Below are positions 1 to 8,587 of a DNA stretch of 64,000 bases, in pieces. The stretch is from Atopococcus tabaci DSM 17538. Lineage in GTDB: Bacteria > Bacillota > Bacilli > Lactobacillales > Carnobacteriaceae_A. The position numbers were made by a program, and so were the translations under genes. The stretch is from NCBI RefSeq assembly GCF_000429585.1, contig NZ_AUCD01000003.1:18896-82895 (forward strand). Reading direction: 5' to 3'. Each line of letters opens with the position of its first letter. Position 1 is the first letter of the stretch. The notes below the pieces were generated by a model, which saw only the letters and a list, made by a program, of their open reading frames with translations, was not told the origin of the DNA and ran no database searches.

Positions 1-731
1 GCGATTGTCTCTTTGTGTCCGCATGCAACACAGAAGCAGGTTTGACGAGTGTCCGCATGTTCAAAAGAAAAGCATTCAGGACACAAAATGCCTTTTCGCA
101 AATCCTCCCAACGATATTCCGGCAAGTTCTTCGGGCGGTAATTCTCGTTATGTAACGCCAGAATTTGATTTGCTAACCGGGTTTCCTTAATCGTCTCCTG
201 CCCGCCTTGACTGAACATATGTTTAAAATGGGCGTGCAGTTGATTTGGAAATAAAAACGAGTCGTTTGGCGGAAAAGAGTGGACAAAAAAATCAGGATGG
301 ACGAACACGACATAGGGTTTGATTTGAACGCGGAAACCGAGACTGCGCAGTTTGTTATGGAAATGGACCATGCTGCGATCGGTCTGACCCAGCGGACTTA
401 ACAATAGGTAACCCGACTGCGAATAAATCTGACCGTCTTTATAATAGTAGCTGCCGCTGTAATTTTTCACTTCATATAAGTAAAGCACGTCATTCAAAAC
501 AATACAGCTATCCACCTGAAACTCATAATCCCCGTTGCTCAAATTCAATCCATTCAATACGATGCCTGATTCGTGATACGGCTTCATGAAAGAATCAAAC
601 TGCAGCTCTCCCTCGAAGCCCTTCACTTGATTTTCATAGTCCCGTTTTTCCTTCGCTGATAAATTCATCCGGTGGTGCAACAACTCATATACTCGATGCG
701 TGACAGATTTCGTGCGTGTTTTCAGTATCAT
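1..731 (-). CDS. NERD-domain protein with C-terminal zinc-ribbon cysteines (partial)
   Basis: This reading frame runs off the left edge, so the C-terminus is missing. It starts at the ATG on 731-729, behind a good AAGGAGG site. The N-terminal half carries the nuclease-related (NERD) pattern: a GELQFD-like start, then VDSCIVLND and YLYEVKNYSGSYYY, where the D and the ExK resemble the predicted metal-binding core of the family. Near the left edge there is a CPEC pair followed by CFCVAC, which looks like a zinc ribbon. NERD proteins of Gram-positive bacteria are poorly characterised; a nuclease role is a family prediction only. It is divergent from the gene that starts at 864. Confidence 0.72.
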   Translation of the reverse strand, partial: MILKTRTKSVTHRVYELLHHRMNLSAKEKRDYENQVKGFEGELQFDSFMKPYHESGIVLNGLNLSNGDYEFQVDSCIVLNDVLYLYEVKNYSGSYYYKDGQIYSQSGYLLLSPLGQTDRSMVHFHNKLRSLGFRVQIKPYVVFVHPDFFVHSFPPNDSFLFPNQLHAHFKHMFSQGGQETIKETRLANQILALHNENYRPKNLPEYRWEDLRKGILCPECFSFEHADTRQTCFCVACGHKETI

Positions 732-863
732 GACGGCCTCCTTCAAAAAAGTGTTCTCTTTAATTAAGATACGCAAAAAAGAGGAGATGCTTTTTTTCTT
801 TCAAATGCTAATTGTGTCGGGTATAGTTAGTGAAAGTCGAAGCACCGTGAAAGGAGTTTTTAT

Positions 864-1598
864 TTGAAAGCGTATATTATCCGTATTGAACTGGACAACT
901 CACGCCCATTGATTTGGCGTAAAGTGATTATGCCGGCAGGAGCGACGTTCAACCGGCTGCATGATGTGATCCAATCTGTGACCAATTTCCAAGGCGGTTA
1001 CCCAAGGGATTTCTATCATTTTTACGAATTCGATTTAAGGGAAGAAGACATGGTGGTGACCAATAATGATGAACGTTACTTGGAGCACCAAGCGTACAAG
1101 AAAAATAAACAAGTGTTTGAGAAACGGTTAGCAGAGACTCCCGAAGAGTTCTTGGAGTTCGAGCAAAATCATCAAAACAGATTAAAGGTTGTCGTACGGA
1201 AACCCACCGGATTAAAAATTGACAACTATCTTGAGAAAGATAAAACCATCGATTACTTATACGACTATGGGGATGATTGGCGTTTCACCATCCAGTTGGA
1301 ACAAGTGGTGGAGGATTATCATTTTGGGTATCCGACGCTATTAGACGGGGCAGAGACAGCTCCGCCTGAAGATGTGGGAGGACTGGATGGGTTTTATGAG
1401 TTTTTAGACGTCTACCGCAACCCATCCCATCCGGATCACAAACAGACTGTAGAATGGGCTTCAGGACAGCGGTTTAGAGAATACAATCCAACATGGATAA
1501 ATGAATGGATGAAAGGTCTCAAATACAAAAAAACGGAATGGGACCAAATCCACCATGACAATTACCGAATCATTGAAGACAAATACCGCAGCCATTAA
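864..1598 (+). CDS. Plasmid pRiA4b ORF-3 family protein
   Basis: The protein has 244 residues and starts at TTG 864, eight bases after AAGGAG; no ATG fits better. The family hallmarks are visible: an N-terminal RIEL..SRPLIWRKV strand, then HDVIQ, and later a YLYDYGDDWRF block near residue 133 followed by EDVGGLDGFYEFL. No enzymatic activity is established for the family. A -10-like TATAGT lies at 822-827. A strong terminator follows at 1617-1649, so it is probably transcribed alone. A second, more divergent member of the family lies at 10765-11457. Confidence 0.8.
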   Translation: MKAYIIRIELDNSRPLIWRKVIMPAGATFNRLHDVIQSVTNFQGGYPRDFYHFYEFDLREEDMVVTNNDERYLEHQAYKKNKQVFEKRLAETPEEFLEFEQNHQNRLKVVVRKPTGLKIDNYLEKDKTIDYLYDYGDDWRFTIQLEQVVEDYHFGYPTLLDGAETAPPEDVGGLDGFYEFLDVYRNPSHPDHKQTVEWASGQRFREYNPTWINEWMKGLKYKKTEWDQIHHDNYRIIEDKYRSH

Positions 1599-1616
1599 AT
1601 TAACTTGATTTAAATT

Positions 1617-1649
1617 AGCTCCTGACAGAGATAATGTCAGGAGCTTTTT
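1617..1649 (+). terminator. Rho-independent terminator
   Basis: An 11-bp stem (AGCTCCTGACA with its complement) and a T run follow the pRiA4b-family gene. Confidence 0.85.
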
Positions 1650-1761
1650 GCATACGAAAATCCACAATGCATATCATTGGCATCCGACGAAGGGTTTTAC
1701 CTATAGTAAACATAAGGAAATTGTTTCTCGGACGATGCAGACGGAAAGCGAGGAGAAGCGG

Positions 1762-2490
1762 ATGAAGAAAATCATCGCAGGAGTTGCTTTTGTCACTATC
1801 TTTCTTTCCGGGTGTGCCAATGGCGGTCCTACAGAAGAAGATACTTCCAACAACGAACCCGGATTATATGGAAAAATTTTGGATGAATCCGTTGTAGAAG
1901 CGGATGCAGAAAAGGATGACCAAGAACAACCGGAACCTGCCGCAACAATAAGTGAAGAGACAGAAGAGGCGTCTATTGAAGCGGAAGTGGAAGCGGCAGT
2001 CGATTCCGCAGATGAAGATGTGGAACCCGACGCTGAACTTCTGGAAGAAACAGAGGCGGCCTCGGCGGACAGTGCGGCTGAACCGGTTTTAACCACGGAG
2101 ACAAAAGGAAAATCGGAACAAGCCTATACATTTGAAGACTTTAGAGGGTACTACGGCTTGTTTTCCGCCGACGATCCGTCACATATGGAAGTGCTGCTGG
2201 CGATTTCGAACAATCACCTCACAGTCGGCTGGTGGATGTCTGAATACGAGACGATGGAAATCACCGATGCATTCGTAGACGGCGACACGTTGATCATTGA
2301 CTACTTCCAGCCTGCAGACGGCGCTTACGTTCCAGAAGACATCTGGGGAACGTTTGCGGTGACGTTGAAAGAAGAGAACGGCGAGAAAACACTATTTATC
2401 GAAGGCGGCGAACCTTACAAATTTGTAACAGAACAGGAAGCGGTGGGCTACGGCTTTACAATTCCGGAGTTTATTTCCGAAGACATGTAA
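1762..2490 (+). CDS. Acidic exported lipoprotein of unknown function
   Basis: The protein has 242 residues from ATG 1762, chosen because GAGGAG lies just upstream and because this start gives a clean lipoprotein signal (MKKIIAGVAFV...LSGC). It should be lipidated on that cysteine and held on the outer face of the membrane. After the signal comes a low-complexity linker of about 95 residues rich in Glu and Ala. The C-terminal domain of about 120 residues (YTFEDFRGYYG...VGWWMSEYETMEI) is shared with the protein at 3796-4344. I do not recognise a named family; the compact beta-rich pattern could be a substrate-binding or inhibitor-like fold. A 13-bp terminator follows. Confidence 0.75.
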   Translation: MKKIIAGVAFVTIFLSGCANGGPTEEDTSNNEPGLYGKILDESVVEADAEKDDQEQPEPAATISEETEEASIEAEVEAAVDSADEDVEPDAELLEETEAASADSAAEPVLTTETKGKSEQAYTFEDFRGYYGLFSADDPSHMEVLLAISNNHLTVGWWMSEYETMEITDAFVDGDTLIIDYFQPADGAYVPEDIWGTFAVTLKEENGEKTLFIEGGEPYKFVTEQEAVGYGFTIPEFISEDM

Positions 2491-2525
2491 AAAATCATCG
2501 AAAACACAACTTGCTCGCGGTATAG

Positions 2526-2556
2526 AAAAGAGGCTGGATGGATTCCAGCCTCTTTT
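2526..2556 (+). terminator. Rho-independent terminator
   Basis: A perfect 13-bp stem with a 5-base loop and T run follows the lipoprotein gene. Confidence 0.9.
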
Positions 2557-2574
2557 GTTTATTTAAATGCGTGT

Positions 2575-2718
2575 CCACTTTTCCATGAAAGTAAGCTTCA
2601 CGAAAGAGTGGGCGAAAAAAACTGGCTTACTCTTCTGTGAAAGTTTGCGTCACGTAAAAATGAATCAAAAAAAGCAGCCCCACTTTCCCGTGAGCCAGTG
2701 TTTCACGAAAGAGTGGGG
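2575..2718. repeat. Cluster of three palindromic repeats, family A
   Basis: Three imperfect hairpin units lie at about 2575-2612, 2626-2665 and 2678-2718. Each has a left arm like CCCACTTTCCCGTGA and a right arm like TCACGAAAGAGTGGG around an 8-12 base loop. The cluster fills the gap between two convergent genes. A second three-unit cluster with matching arms lies at 30024-30168. Confidence 0.75.
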
Positions 2719-2732
2719 CATCCCAAAAAAAG

Positions 2733-3512
2733 TTAATCCAAACGCGCCAGTTCCTCTTCTTGGTTTCTGTACTGCACCACAGAAATCACGCCATTCTCAC
2801 GCAGCAAATCCGCGGCGTCTTCAAAGTGGTACCGGTATTTGTCGGTGGAGTGGGCGTCCGATCCGAGGCTGAAGCGTGTGCCGCCCAATTGCAGGTACAA
2901 CTGGATAACGTAGCGGTACAGATCGACGTTTCCATATTCGTACATGCTGCGAGTGTTGAGTTCCAGCGCCATTTTTTTGCGGACAATCTCCTTCAACAAC
3001 TCCGTCAGCTGCGGTTCGAACTCTTTCAGTTCTTCCACTGAAACGCCCAGACGGCGGATGCCGTAGTCGAAGTGCGCGAATACATTGGCCTGGTCCACAT
3101 TACGGACAGCCTCCAGGCACAAGTCGTAGTATTCGTTCATCACGTCTTTTGGATTTTTTGTGTCCACCACCGGCATCAAATAATCGTACTCGCCGTTTTG
3201 GTGCACGCTCAACAGCACGACGTCAAACGACTTGCCTTCTAAGTAAGACTGGATTTGCGGGAAGGATTCACGAGTGTAGCCGACTTCGATGCCGCGCCGG
3301 ATGCGTCCGCCATACTGTAAGTTCAACCCTTCGATTTCTTCAATATACGCATCGTAATCGAGAACAGTGTCCGTTCCGTCGTTGTATGGATCGTTGAAAT
3401 CCAAGTGTTCCGTCGTGACGATCACGCCGTCCGTTTGTTCCAAATAGTTCTCGAATGTTTCTGATGAATCAGGTGAAAAATGGGTATGCATATGTTGATC
3501 ATAGTAAGTCAT
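2733..3512 (-). CDS. PHP-family histidinol-phosphatase-like phosphoesterase
   Basis: The protein has 259 residues and starts behind AGGAGG. It has the PHP metal motifs: DQHMHTHFSPD at the N-terminus, TTEHLDF, GIEVGY, FAHFDYG and the terminal LGSDAHS. This arrangement matches the HisJ/HisK type, which removes phosphate from L-histidinol phosphate. No other his gene is nearby, and isolated members of this family often act on other phosphate esters, so the substrate is uncertain. It is convergent with the lipoprotein gene and sits between the two related exported proteins. Confidence 0.82.
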   Translation of the reverse strand: MTYYDQHMHTHFSPDSSETFENYLEQTDGVIVTTEHLDFNDPYNDGTDTVLDYDAYIEEIEGLNLQYGGRIRRGIEVGYTRESFPQIQSYLEGKSFDVVLLSVHQNGEYDYLMPVVDTKNPKDVMNEYYDLCLEAVRNVDQANVFAHFDYGIRRLGVSVEELKEFEPQLTELLKEIVRKKMALELNTRSMYEYGNVDLYRYVIQLYLQLGGTRFSLGSDAHSTDKYRYHFEDAADLLRENGVISVVQYRNQEEELARLD

Positions 3513-3795
3513 TGCATTTCCTCCTAAAAGACTGTTTGTCTCCAGTATAGCAAACGCGTATGGAATTCACTTCAACAATGCGTTAAGAGAAAGTAAAAGA
3601 GGGCAGACTGAAAAGTCTCAAGGCGTTATTTTTGCTTTTTCGGAAGATTTTTGCATGATTGTGGGAGTTGTTAATATTATACAAAAAGGGGTGGCGCTTG
3701 AAGAACGGATGCTATATAATGATGATAACTTGATGAAATCGCATTCATATTACATGTCAATTGGTATCTGTGGTCTGAATAAGGAGGAGATTCAG

Positions 3796-4344
3796 ATGTT
3801 GAGAAGAGTCGTAGCAGGTGCATTGGTTGTAACAATTGCAGCAGCTGGGTATGCAGCTATGGAAGTTGAAGAGGATGGAGCCGGTTACATACAAGATCGT
3901 ATGGAAATCGCAAAAGGTGCGCTTCCTGATATCGGTCTTGGCGTGGTAGTGGAAGCATCAGAAGAAGTGGAACAAACGTACACATTTGAAGATTTTATAG
4001 GAAACTACGGTCATTTTTCTCCCGATGAACCGGTACACGTGGATTCGGTGATCACGATTACGGAAGAAGACATCACTGTGGGATGGTGGTTGTCCGAATA
4101 TGAAACGATGGAAATCACCGGGAAAACAATCGAAGGCGACACATTGGTGATTGAGTATGTACAAAAAGCAGACGGCGCCTATGTGTTAGAAGACACTTCG
4201 GGAACCATTGAAGTGACGTTGCAAGAAATAGAAGGCACGAAATTTCTCCTTACTGCAACCGACCAGCCCTTTTATGCTATGACCGAAGAAGAATTGGCAG
4301 AGTACGAATACGAACTGCCTGAACTTCATTCAGAAGATATGTAG
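3796..4344 (+). CDS. Exported protein, paralogue of the 1762-2490 lipoprotein
   Basis: The protein has 182 residues from ATG 3796, chosen for the AAGGAGGAG site 6 bases upstream; the frame is open further upstream but has no ribosome site there. The N-terminus (MLRRVVAGALVVTIAAAGYAA) looks like a signal peptide or anchor, but unlike its paralogue it has no lipobox cysteine and a much shorter linker. The C-terminal domain aligns closely with the paralogue: YTFEDFIGNYG, VGWWLSEYETMEIT, ADGAYV and a terminal HSEDM. A possible extended -10 (TGCTATATA) lies at 3710-3718. The function is unknown. Confidence 0.72.
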   Translation: MLRRVVAGALVVTIAAAGYAAMEVEEDGAGYIQDRMEIAKGALPDIGLGVVVEASEEVEQTYTFEDFIGNYGHFSPDEPVHVDSVITITEEDITVGWWLSEYETMEITGKTIEGDTLVIEYVQKADGAYVLEDTSGTIEVTLQEIEGTKFLLTATDQPFYAMTEEELAEYEYELPELHSEDM

Positions 4345-4375
4345 AAAAGTGTTGGGAGAAATCCCAGCACTTTTT
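4345..4375 (+). terminator. Rho-independent terminator
   Basis: A stem of about 13 bp with one G-U pair, closing on TTTTT, follows the exported protein gene. Confidence 0.85.
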
Positions 4376-4440
4376 ATTGTTAGTTTTATGTGATTTAATT
4401 AACAATCTAATTAAAAAGTAACAAATTTTTATTTTTAGTA

Positions 4441-4468
4441 TTGATGATTTTAGTGAAAACGATATAAT
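4441..4468 (+). promoter_or_regulatory. Sigma-A promoter for the alcohol dehydrogenase
   Basis: TTGATG at 4441-4446 and a perfect TATAAT at 4463-4468 are separated by 16 bases. Confidence 0.7.
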
Positions 4469-4515
4469 ACAATTGTTAAAACATTCACAAAAAACCCTAT
4501 ACAGGAGGAAGATTC

Positions 4516-5526
4516 ATGAAAGCGATTATTGCAACAAAAGACCGTAAAGCGGAAGTCGTAGAAAAAGATATACGCCCGTTGAAATACGGAGAAGCGCTTT
4601 TGGATATGGAATGCTGCGGAGTCTGCCATACCGATTTGCACGTCAAAAACGCGGACTTTGGCGATGTGGCAGGTAGAACGCTGGGACATGAGGGAATTGG
4701 TGTGGTCAAAGAAGTGGGAGAAGGCGTCACTTCTTTGAAAGTAGGGGATCGTGCCAGTGTAGCATGGTTCTTTGAAGGGTGTGGACACTGTGAATATTGC
4801 ACCACTGGGCGTGAGACACTCTGTCGTGAAGTGAAAAACTCTGGTTATTCCGTCGATGGCGGGATGGCTGAACAATGCATTGTCACTGCAGATTACGCCG
4901 TAAAAGTTCCAGATGGCTTGTCTTCTGAAGCGGCCAGCAGCATCACATGTGCTGGTGTGACTTGCTATAAAGCCATCAAAGTGGCTGATACCCTTCCTGG
5001 CCAATGGATGGTCATTTCAGGAATGGGCGGCTTAGGGAACTTGGCTTTGCAGTACGCCAAAAATGTCTTTGAATTGAAAGTCATTGCCGTGGACATCAAT
5101 GACGCACAGTTGGAGTTCGCAAAAGAGATGGGCGCAGACATTTGTGTGAATCCATTGAAGGAAGATTTAGGAAAAGTGGCGCAAGAACGAGTCGGAGGCG
5201 CACACGCTGCAGTGGTTACAGCAGTCGGCAAATCGGCATTCAATCAAGCGGTCGATTCACTCCGAGCAGGGGGGAAAGTCATTGCTGTCGGGTTACCGTC
5301 AGAATCAATGGACTTAAGCATCCCACGTTTGGTACTGGACGGCATTGAAGTCATCGGTTCGTTGGTTGGAACCCGTCAAGACTTGCGGGAGGCCTTCCAG
5401 TTTGCGGCTGAAGGAAAAGTGGTTCCGAAATATCAGATGCGTCCAATGGAAGAAATCAACGAGATTTTTGAAGAAATGGAACAAGGAAAATACACCGGAC
5501 GTATGGTCATCGATTTGAAAAACTAA
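4516..5526 (+). CDS. adhP: Zinc-dependent alcohol dehydrogenase (AdhP type)
   Basis: A medium-chain dehydrogenase of 336 residues that interconverts alcohols and aldehydes with NAD(H). Catalytic zinc ligands are seen in CGVCHTDLH (about residues 36-44) and GHEG (about 61-64). The structural zinc is held by the four cysteines of [15 protein letters not shown]. The nucleotide-binding loop [14 protein letters not shown] follows near residue 172. The start has an AGGAGG site. It is monocistronic, with its own promoter and terminator. The close AdhP match suggests ethanol/acetaldehyde as the likely pair in fermentation. Confidence 0.92.
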   Translation: MKAIIATKDRKAEVVEKDIRPLKYGEALLDMECCGVCHTDLHVKNADFGDVAGRTLGHEGIGVVKEVGEGVTSLKVGDRASVAWFFEGCGHCEYCTTGRETLCREVKNSGYSVDGGMAEQCIVTADYAVKVPDGLSSEAASSITCAGVTCYKAIKVADTLPGQWMVISGMGGLGNLALQYAKNVFELKVIAVDINDAQLEFAKEMGADICVNPLKEDLGKVAQERVGGAHAAVVTAVGKSAFNQAVDSLRAGGKVIAVGLPSESMDLSIPRLVLDGIEVIGSLVGTRQDLREAFQFAAEGKVVPKYQMRPMEEINEIFEEMEQGKYTGRMVIDLKN

Positions 5527-5538
5527 CTAGACAAAAAG

Positions 5539-5571
5539 ATGCCAGAATAATTCAATTCTGGTATTTTTTTT
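5539..5571 (+). terminator. Rho-independent terminator
   Basis: A 10-bp stem (ATGCCAGAAT against ATTCTGGTAT, one G-U pair) with a long T run follows adhP. Confidence 0.85.
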
Positions 5572-5634
5572 GGTTTCAGTGCCAGATGATTTGTAGTACG
5601 ATGAGGGAAAGAACTCCGGAAAGGGAGCGACGGC

Positions 5635-6375
5635 ATGAAACAAGAAAATTTGGTCATCAATACGCTGGTATTTGACGAACTCATCAAAAATGGGACGCAT
5701 CAAATCGATTTGTTGGACCGTATCCCTCAACTTGGCATCAAGAAAGTGGAAATCAGAAGAGAATACCTACGCGATGAAGACGAATTAACGGAATTGAAAG
5801 AAAAAGCTCAAGCGTTGGAAATGGAGTTGTTCTATTCGGTTCCGGACATCTTGTTCCAAGAAAAACTCTTGGAACAAGACACGCTGGTTCAATATTTCGA
5901 GGAATACAATATGCTGGGCGCAAAACAGCTCAAGATTGTCGCCGGCTATGCAGAAGCTCCATCCGAAGAAGAAATGGAAATGTTGGAAGAGCTGATGGAA
6001 GAATACTATATTCACCATTTGACATTGGAGAACGACCAAAGCGACTATTCCACACCTGAAAAGTTGCAGCGGCTCCTCCAGCAATTGTTGGACATCGGTA
6101 TTCCGGCCGCGTTGACGTTCGATACCGGAAATTTCCTCATCATCGGAGAGGACCCGGTGAAAGCAGCCGAAACATTAAAAGAAGACGTTTCTTTTGTCCA
6201 TATGAAAAACGTCAACGCCGACACGCATGAATTGACGCTGGTGGACGAGGGCGATGTGCCAATGTTTGATGTGATGGAGGTTTTCCCTGAAGACATCCAC
6301 TACGCCATCGAATACCCATGCGGATCGAACCCATTTGAGACGGTGGAAAAAGAAATTCAAAAACTCACGAAATAA
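5635..6375 (+). CDS. Sugar phosphate isomerase/epimerase-like TIM-barrel protein
   Basis: A 246-residue protein of the xylose isomerase-like TIM-barrel (AP endonuclease family 2) superfamily. Supporting motifs are GIKKVEIRREYL, KIVAGYAEAPS, HLTLENDQSDYS, LTFDTGNF and VSFVHMKNVN; the Glu, Asp and His residues at strand ends are the usual metal ligands. It starts behind AAAGGGAG and ends before a terminator. It lies directly upstream of a fructose-type PTS, which makes a sugar or sugar-phosphate isomerisation plausible, but the substrate cannot be read from the sequence. Confidence 0.75.
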   Translation: MKQENLVINTLVFDELIKNGTHQIDLLDRIPQLGIKKVEIRREYLRDEDELTELKEKAQALEMELFYSVPDILFQEKLLEQDTLVQYFEEYNMLGAKQLKIVAGYAEAPSEEEMEMLEELMEEYYIHHLTLENDQSDYSTPEKLQRLLQQLLDIGIPAALTFDTGNFLIIGEDPVKAAETLKEDVSFVHMKNVNADTHELTLVDEGDVPMFDVMEVFPEDIHYAIEYPCGSNPFETVEKEIQKLTK

Positions 6376-6380
6376 GAAAG

Positions 6381-6424
6381 AAAAACTCTTTGCGACAGAT
6401 ATACCTTCGCGAAGAGTTTTTTAA
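6381..6424 (+). terminator. Rho-independent terminator
   Basis: A stem of about 12 bp (AAAACTCTT and GCG against their complements) with a T run follows the isomerase-like gene. Confidence 0.75.
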
Positions 6425-6521
6425 TTAAATCATTTTTGCCGCATCTCTGGCAGAATCCTTTTTTTCTAACCTTATGAAAAGGGATACAATAAGAGTAACA
6501 AGAAAAGGAAAGGTGAGAGAC

Positions 6522-8483
6522 ATGGCAGAAAAGAAAGCAAAGATTGTCGCGTTGACGGCTTGTCCAGTCGGCATCGCCCATACGTACATGGCTGCAGAGA
6601 ATATCCAAAAAGCCGGGGAGAAAATGGGCATCGACATCAAAGTCGAAACGCACGGTTCCATCGGGGTGGAGAACGCGGTAACAGATGAAGAAATCCGGGA
6701 GGCGGACGGCATCATCATTGCCTCGGACACGAATTTGGACAAATCCCGTTTCCAAGGCAAACGCCTGGTCAACGTTGGGGTGCAGGAAGGAATCCGAAAT
6801 CCAGAAGAATTGATCCAACGCATTGTGAATGGAGATGCGAAAGTGTACGGAGAAGCCAACGTGGCGCAGGAACCGGCTCAAACACAAAGCAAAGACCGGG
6901 AGAATCCGATTTACCGTCATTTGATGAACGGGGTTTCTTACATGGTGCCGTTCGTGGTCGTCGGTGGACTGCTCATTGCGATTGCGTTGACGATCGGCGG
7001 GGAAGCGACACCGGAAGGCATCGTTATCCCTGAAGGAACCATCTGGGCCGCGCTGAATTCCATCGGCGGCGTAGCGATGTCACTCATGATTCCTATTCTA
7101 TCGGGATTCATTGCTTACAGTATCGCAGACCGTCCAGGATTGGTGCCTGGAATGATCGGCGGCTTTATCGCAGCGGACGGAAGCTTTTACGGAAGTGAAG
7201 CCGGGGCCGGCTTCATCGGCGGCATCATCACCGGTTTCTTGGCAGGATACGTGGCCTTGTGGCTGAAACGGGCGAAGGTTCCGAAAGCGATGCAGTCGGT
7301 GATGCCGATCATCTTTATTCCGATCCTCTCGTCTGTTGTGGTGGGACTGTTGTTTATCTTACTGATCGGACAGCCGATTGCGGCATTTTTCGAAATGTTG
7401 ACGGGCTGGCTGGCAGGTATGCAGGGCGCCAGCAGCATTTTGTTGGCAATGATCCTTGGCGCCATGATTGCCATCGACATGGGCGGACCCTTCAATAAAG
7501 TGGCGTTCTTGTTCGGTTCGGGGATGATTGCGGAAGGAAACTATGAAATCATGGGACCAATCGCGGTCGCTATCTGTATTCCGCCGATTGCGCTTGGACT
7601 GGCTTCCTTGGTGATGAAAGACAAATTCACGCAGGGCGAAAGAGAAACCGGGAAAGCGAGCTTCACGATGGGACTCTTCGGCATCACGGAAGGCGCCATC
7701 CCGTTTGCTTCACAAGACCCGTTGCGTGTCATCCCGAGCATCGTGGTTGGGTCAATGGCCGGAGCGGTCGTGGCTTCTCTGGGAAGTGTCGGGGACCGAG
7801 TGGCGCACGGCGGACCGATTGTGGCGGTTCTTGGAGCAGTGGACAACGTGTTGATGTTCTTTGTGGCGGTAGCGGTCGGAGTGGCTGTGACCATGCTGTT
7901 GCTCAAAGTGTTGAAGAAAGACATCGAAGAACCAGTGATGGTTGCGGAAACCGCTGCTCCGGTCGAAACCCGCGGCAGTACAGAAGTGGTGCCGGCACCT
8001 GCCTCGCCATCCAAAACGAAAGAGATCAACCAACTGACTGATATTTTGACTTCCAACTTGATTGAACTGGACTTGGAAAACGACACAAAAGAAGGCGTCA
8101 TGGATGAATTGATCGCCAAACTCGTTCAACACGGAAGCGTCACTTCGACGAACGAATTTAAAAAAGCGATCCTCACCCGTGAAGCGGAGAGCACAACCGG
8201 AATCGGCATGAACATCGCCATTCCTCACGGGAAATCGTCCGCGGTGACAGAACCGAGCGTGGTATTCGGGCGCAAACTGGAAGGCGTCGACTGGGACAGT
8301 TTGGACGGCACGCCGGCCAAATTGGTTTTCATGATTGCGGTTCCGGAAGAAAACCAAAATGACGCTCACTTGAAGATTTTGCAAATGTTGTCTCGTCGAT
8401 TGATGGACGATCAGTTCCGGGAAGACTTGTTGAGCGTGGAAACAAAAGCGGACGCTTATGAGCTGTTGAAGACCGTCTCTTAA
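6522..8483 (+). CDS. PTS fructose-family transporter, EIIBCA fusion
   Basis: A 653-residue permease that brings in and phosphorylates a sugar using PEP through HPr. Domain order is IIB, IIC, IIA. IIB carries the phosphocysteine in TACPVGIAHTYMAAE (Cys14). IIC spans about residues 125-450 with many membrane segments and the AIDMGGPFNKVAFLFG signature. IIA carries the phosphohistidine in IAIPHGKS (His569). ATG 6522 was chosen over an upstream ATG because it has a better ribosome site (AAAGGTGAG) and leaves a normal IIB N-terminus. A PRD regulator follows, so this is probably its target. The substrate may be fructose, a mannose-type sugar or another ketose; the order differs from the FruA at 33336. 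Confidence 0.9.
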   Translation: MAEKKAKIVALTACPVGIAHTYMAAENIQKAGEKMGIDIKVETHGSIGVENAVTDEEIREADGIIIASDTNLDKSRFQGKRLVNVGVQEGIRNPEELIQRIVNGDAKVYGEANVAQEPAQTQSKDRENPIYRHLMNGVSYMVPFVVVGGLLIAIALTIGGEATPEGIVIPEGTIWAALNSIGGVAMSLMIPILSGFIAYSIADRPGLVPGMIGGFIAADGSFYGSEAGAGFIGGIITGFLAGYVALWLKRAKVPKAMQSVMPIIFIPILSSVVVGLLFILLIGQPIAAFFEMLTGWLAGMQGASSILLAMILGAMIAIDMGGPFNKVAFLFGSGMIAEGNYEIMGPIAVAICIPPIALGLASLVMKDKFTQGERETGKASFTMGLFGITEGAIPFASQDPLRVIPSIVVGSMAGAVVASLGSVGDRVAHGGPIVAVLGAVDNVLMFFVAVAVGVAVTMLLLKVLKKDIEEPVMVAETAAPVETRGSTEVVPAPASPSKTKEINQLTDILTSNLIELDLENDTKEGVMDELIAKLVQHGSVTSTNEFKKAILTREAESTTGIGMNIAIPHGKSSAVTEPSVVFGRKLEGVDWDSLDGTPAKLVFMIAVPEENQNDAHLKILQMLSRRLMDDQFREDLLSVETKADAYELLKTVS

Positions 8484-8493
8484 CAAAATCAAA

Positions 8494-8522
8494 TTGAATC
8501 ATTCGGGCATTCTCCGTATAAT
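8494..8522 (+). promoter_or_regulatory. Sigma-A promoter for the PRD regulator
   Basis: TTGAAT at 8494-8499 and TATAAT at 8517-8522 have an ideal 17-base spacer. The -10 lies inside the terminator-like hairpin at 8507-8558. Confidence 0.65.
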
Positions 8523-8558
8523 GAAAGGGAATTCTTTCATGCGGAGGATGCTTTTTTT
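8507..8558 (+). terminator. Terminator-like hairpin between PTS and regulator
   Basis: An outer stem (GCATTCTCCG against CGGAGGATGC, one mismatch) encloses an inner perfect ATGAAAG/CTTTCAT stem, and seven Ts follow. It should end PTS transcription, and its 3' half would lie in the leader of transcripts from the promoter at 8494-8522. Confidence 0.7.
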
Positions 8559-8587
8559 GCTGCAAAGAATGGAAAGGGGGGCAGACG

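Noticed and set aside
764..781. A 17-base match (TAAGATACGCAAAAAAGA-like) also found at about 28505-28521
   Set aside because: It is short and A-rich, the contexts differ (divergent gap against 3' end of a gene) and no pairing or repeat structure is seen.
2567..2872. A plus-strand frame of 101 codons
   Set aside because: It covers the family A hairpins and the end of the opposite-strand phosphatase gene and has no coding signature or ribosome site.
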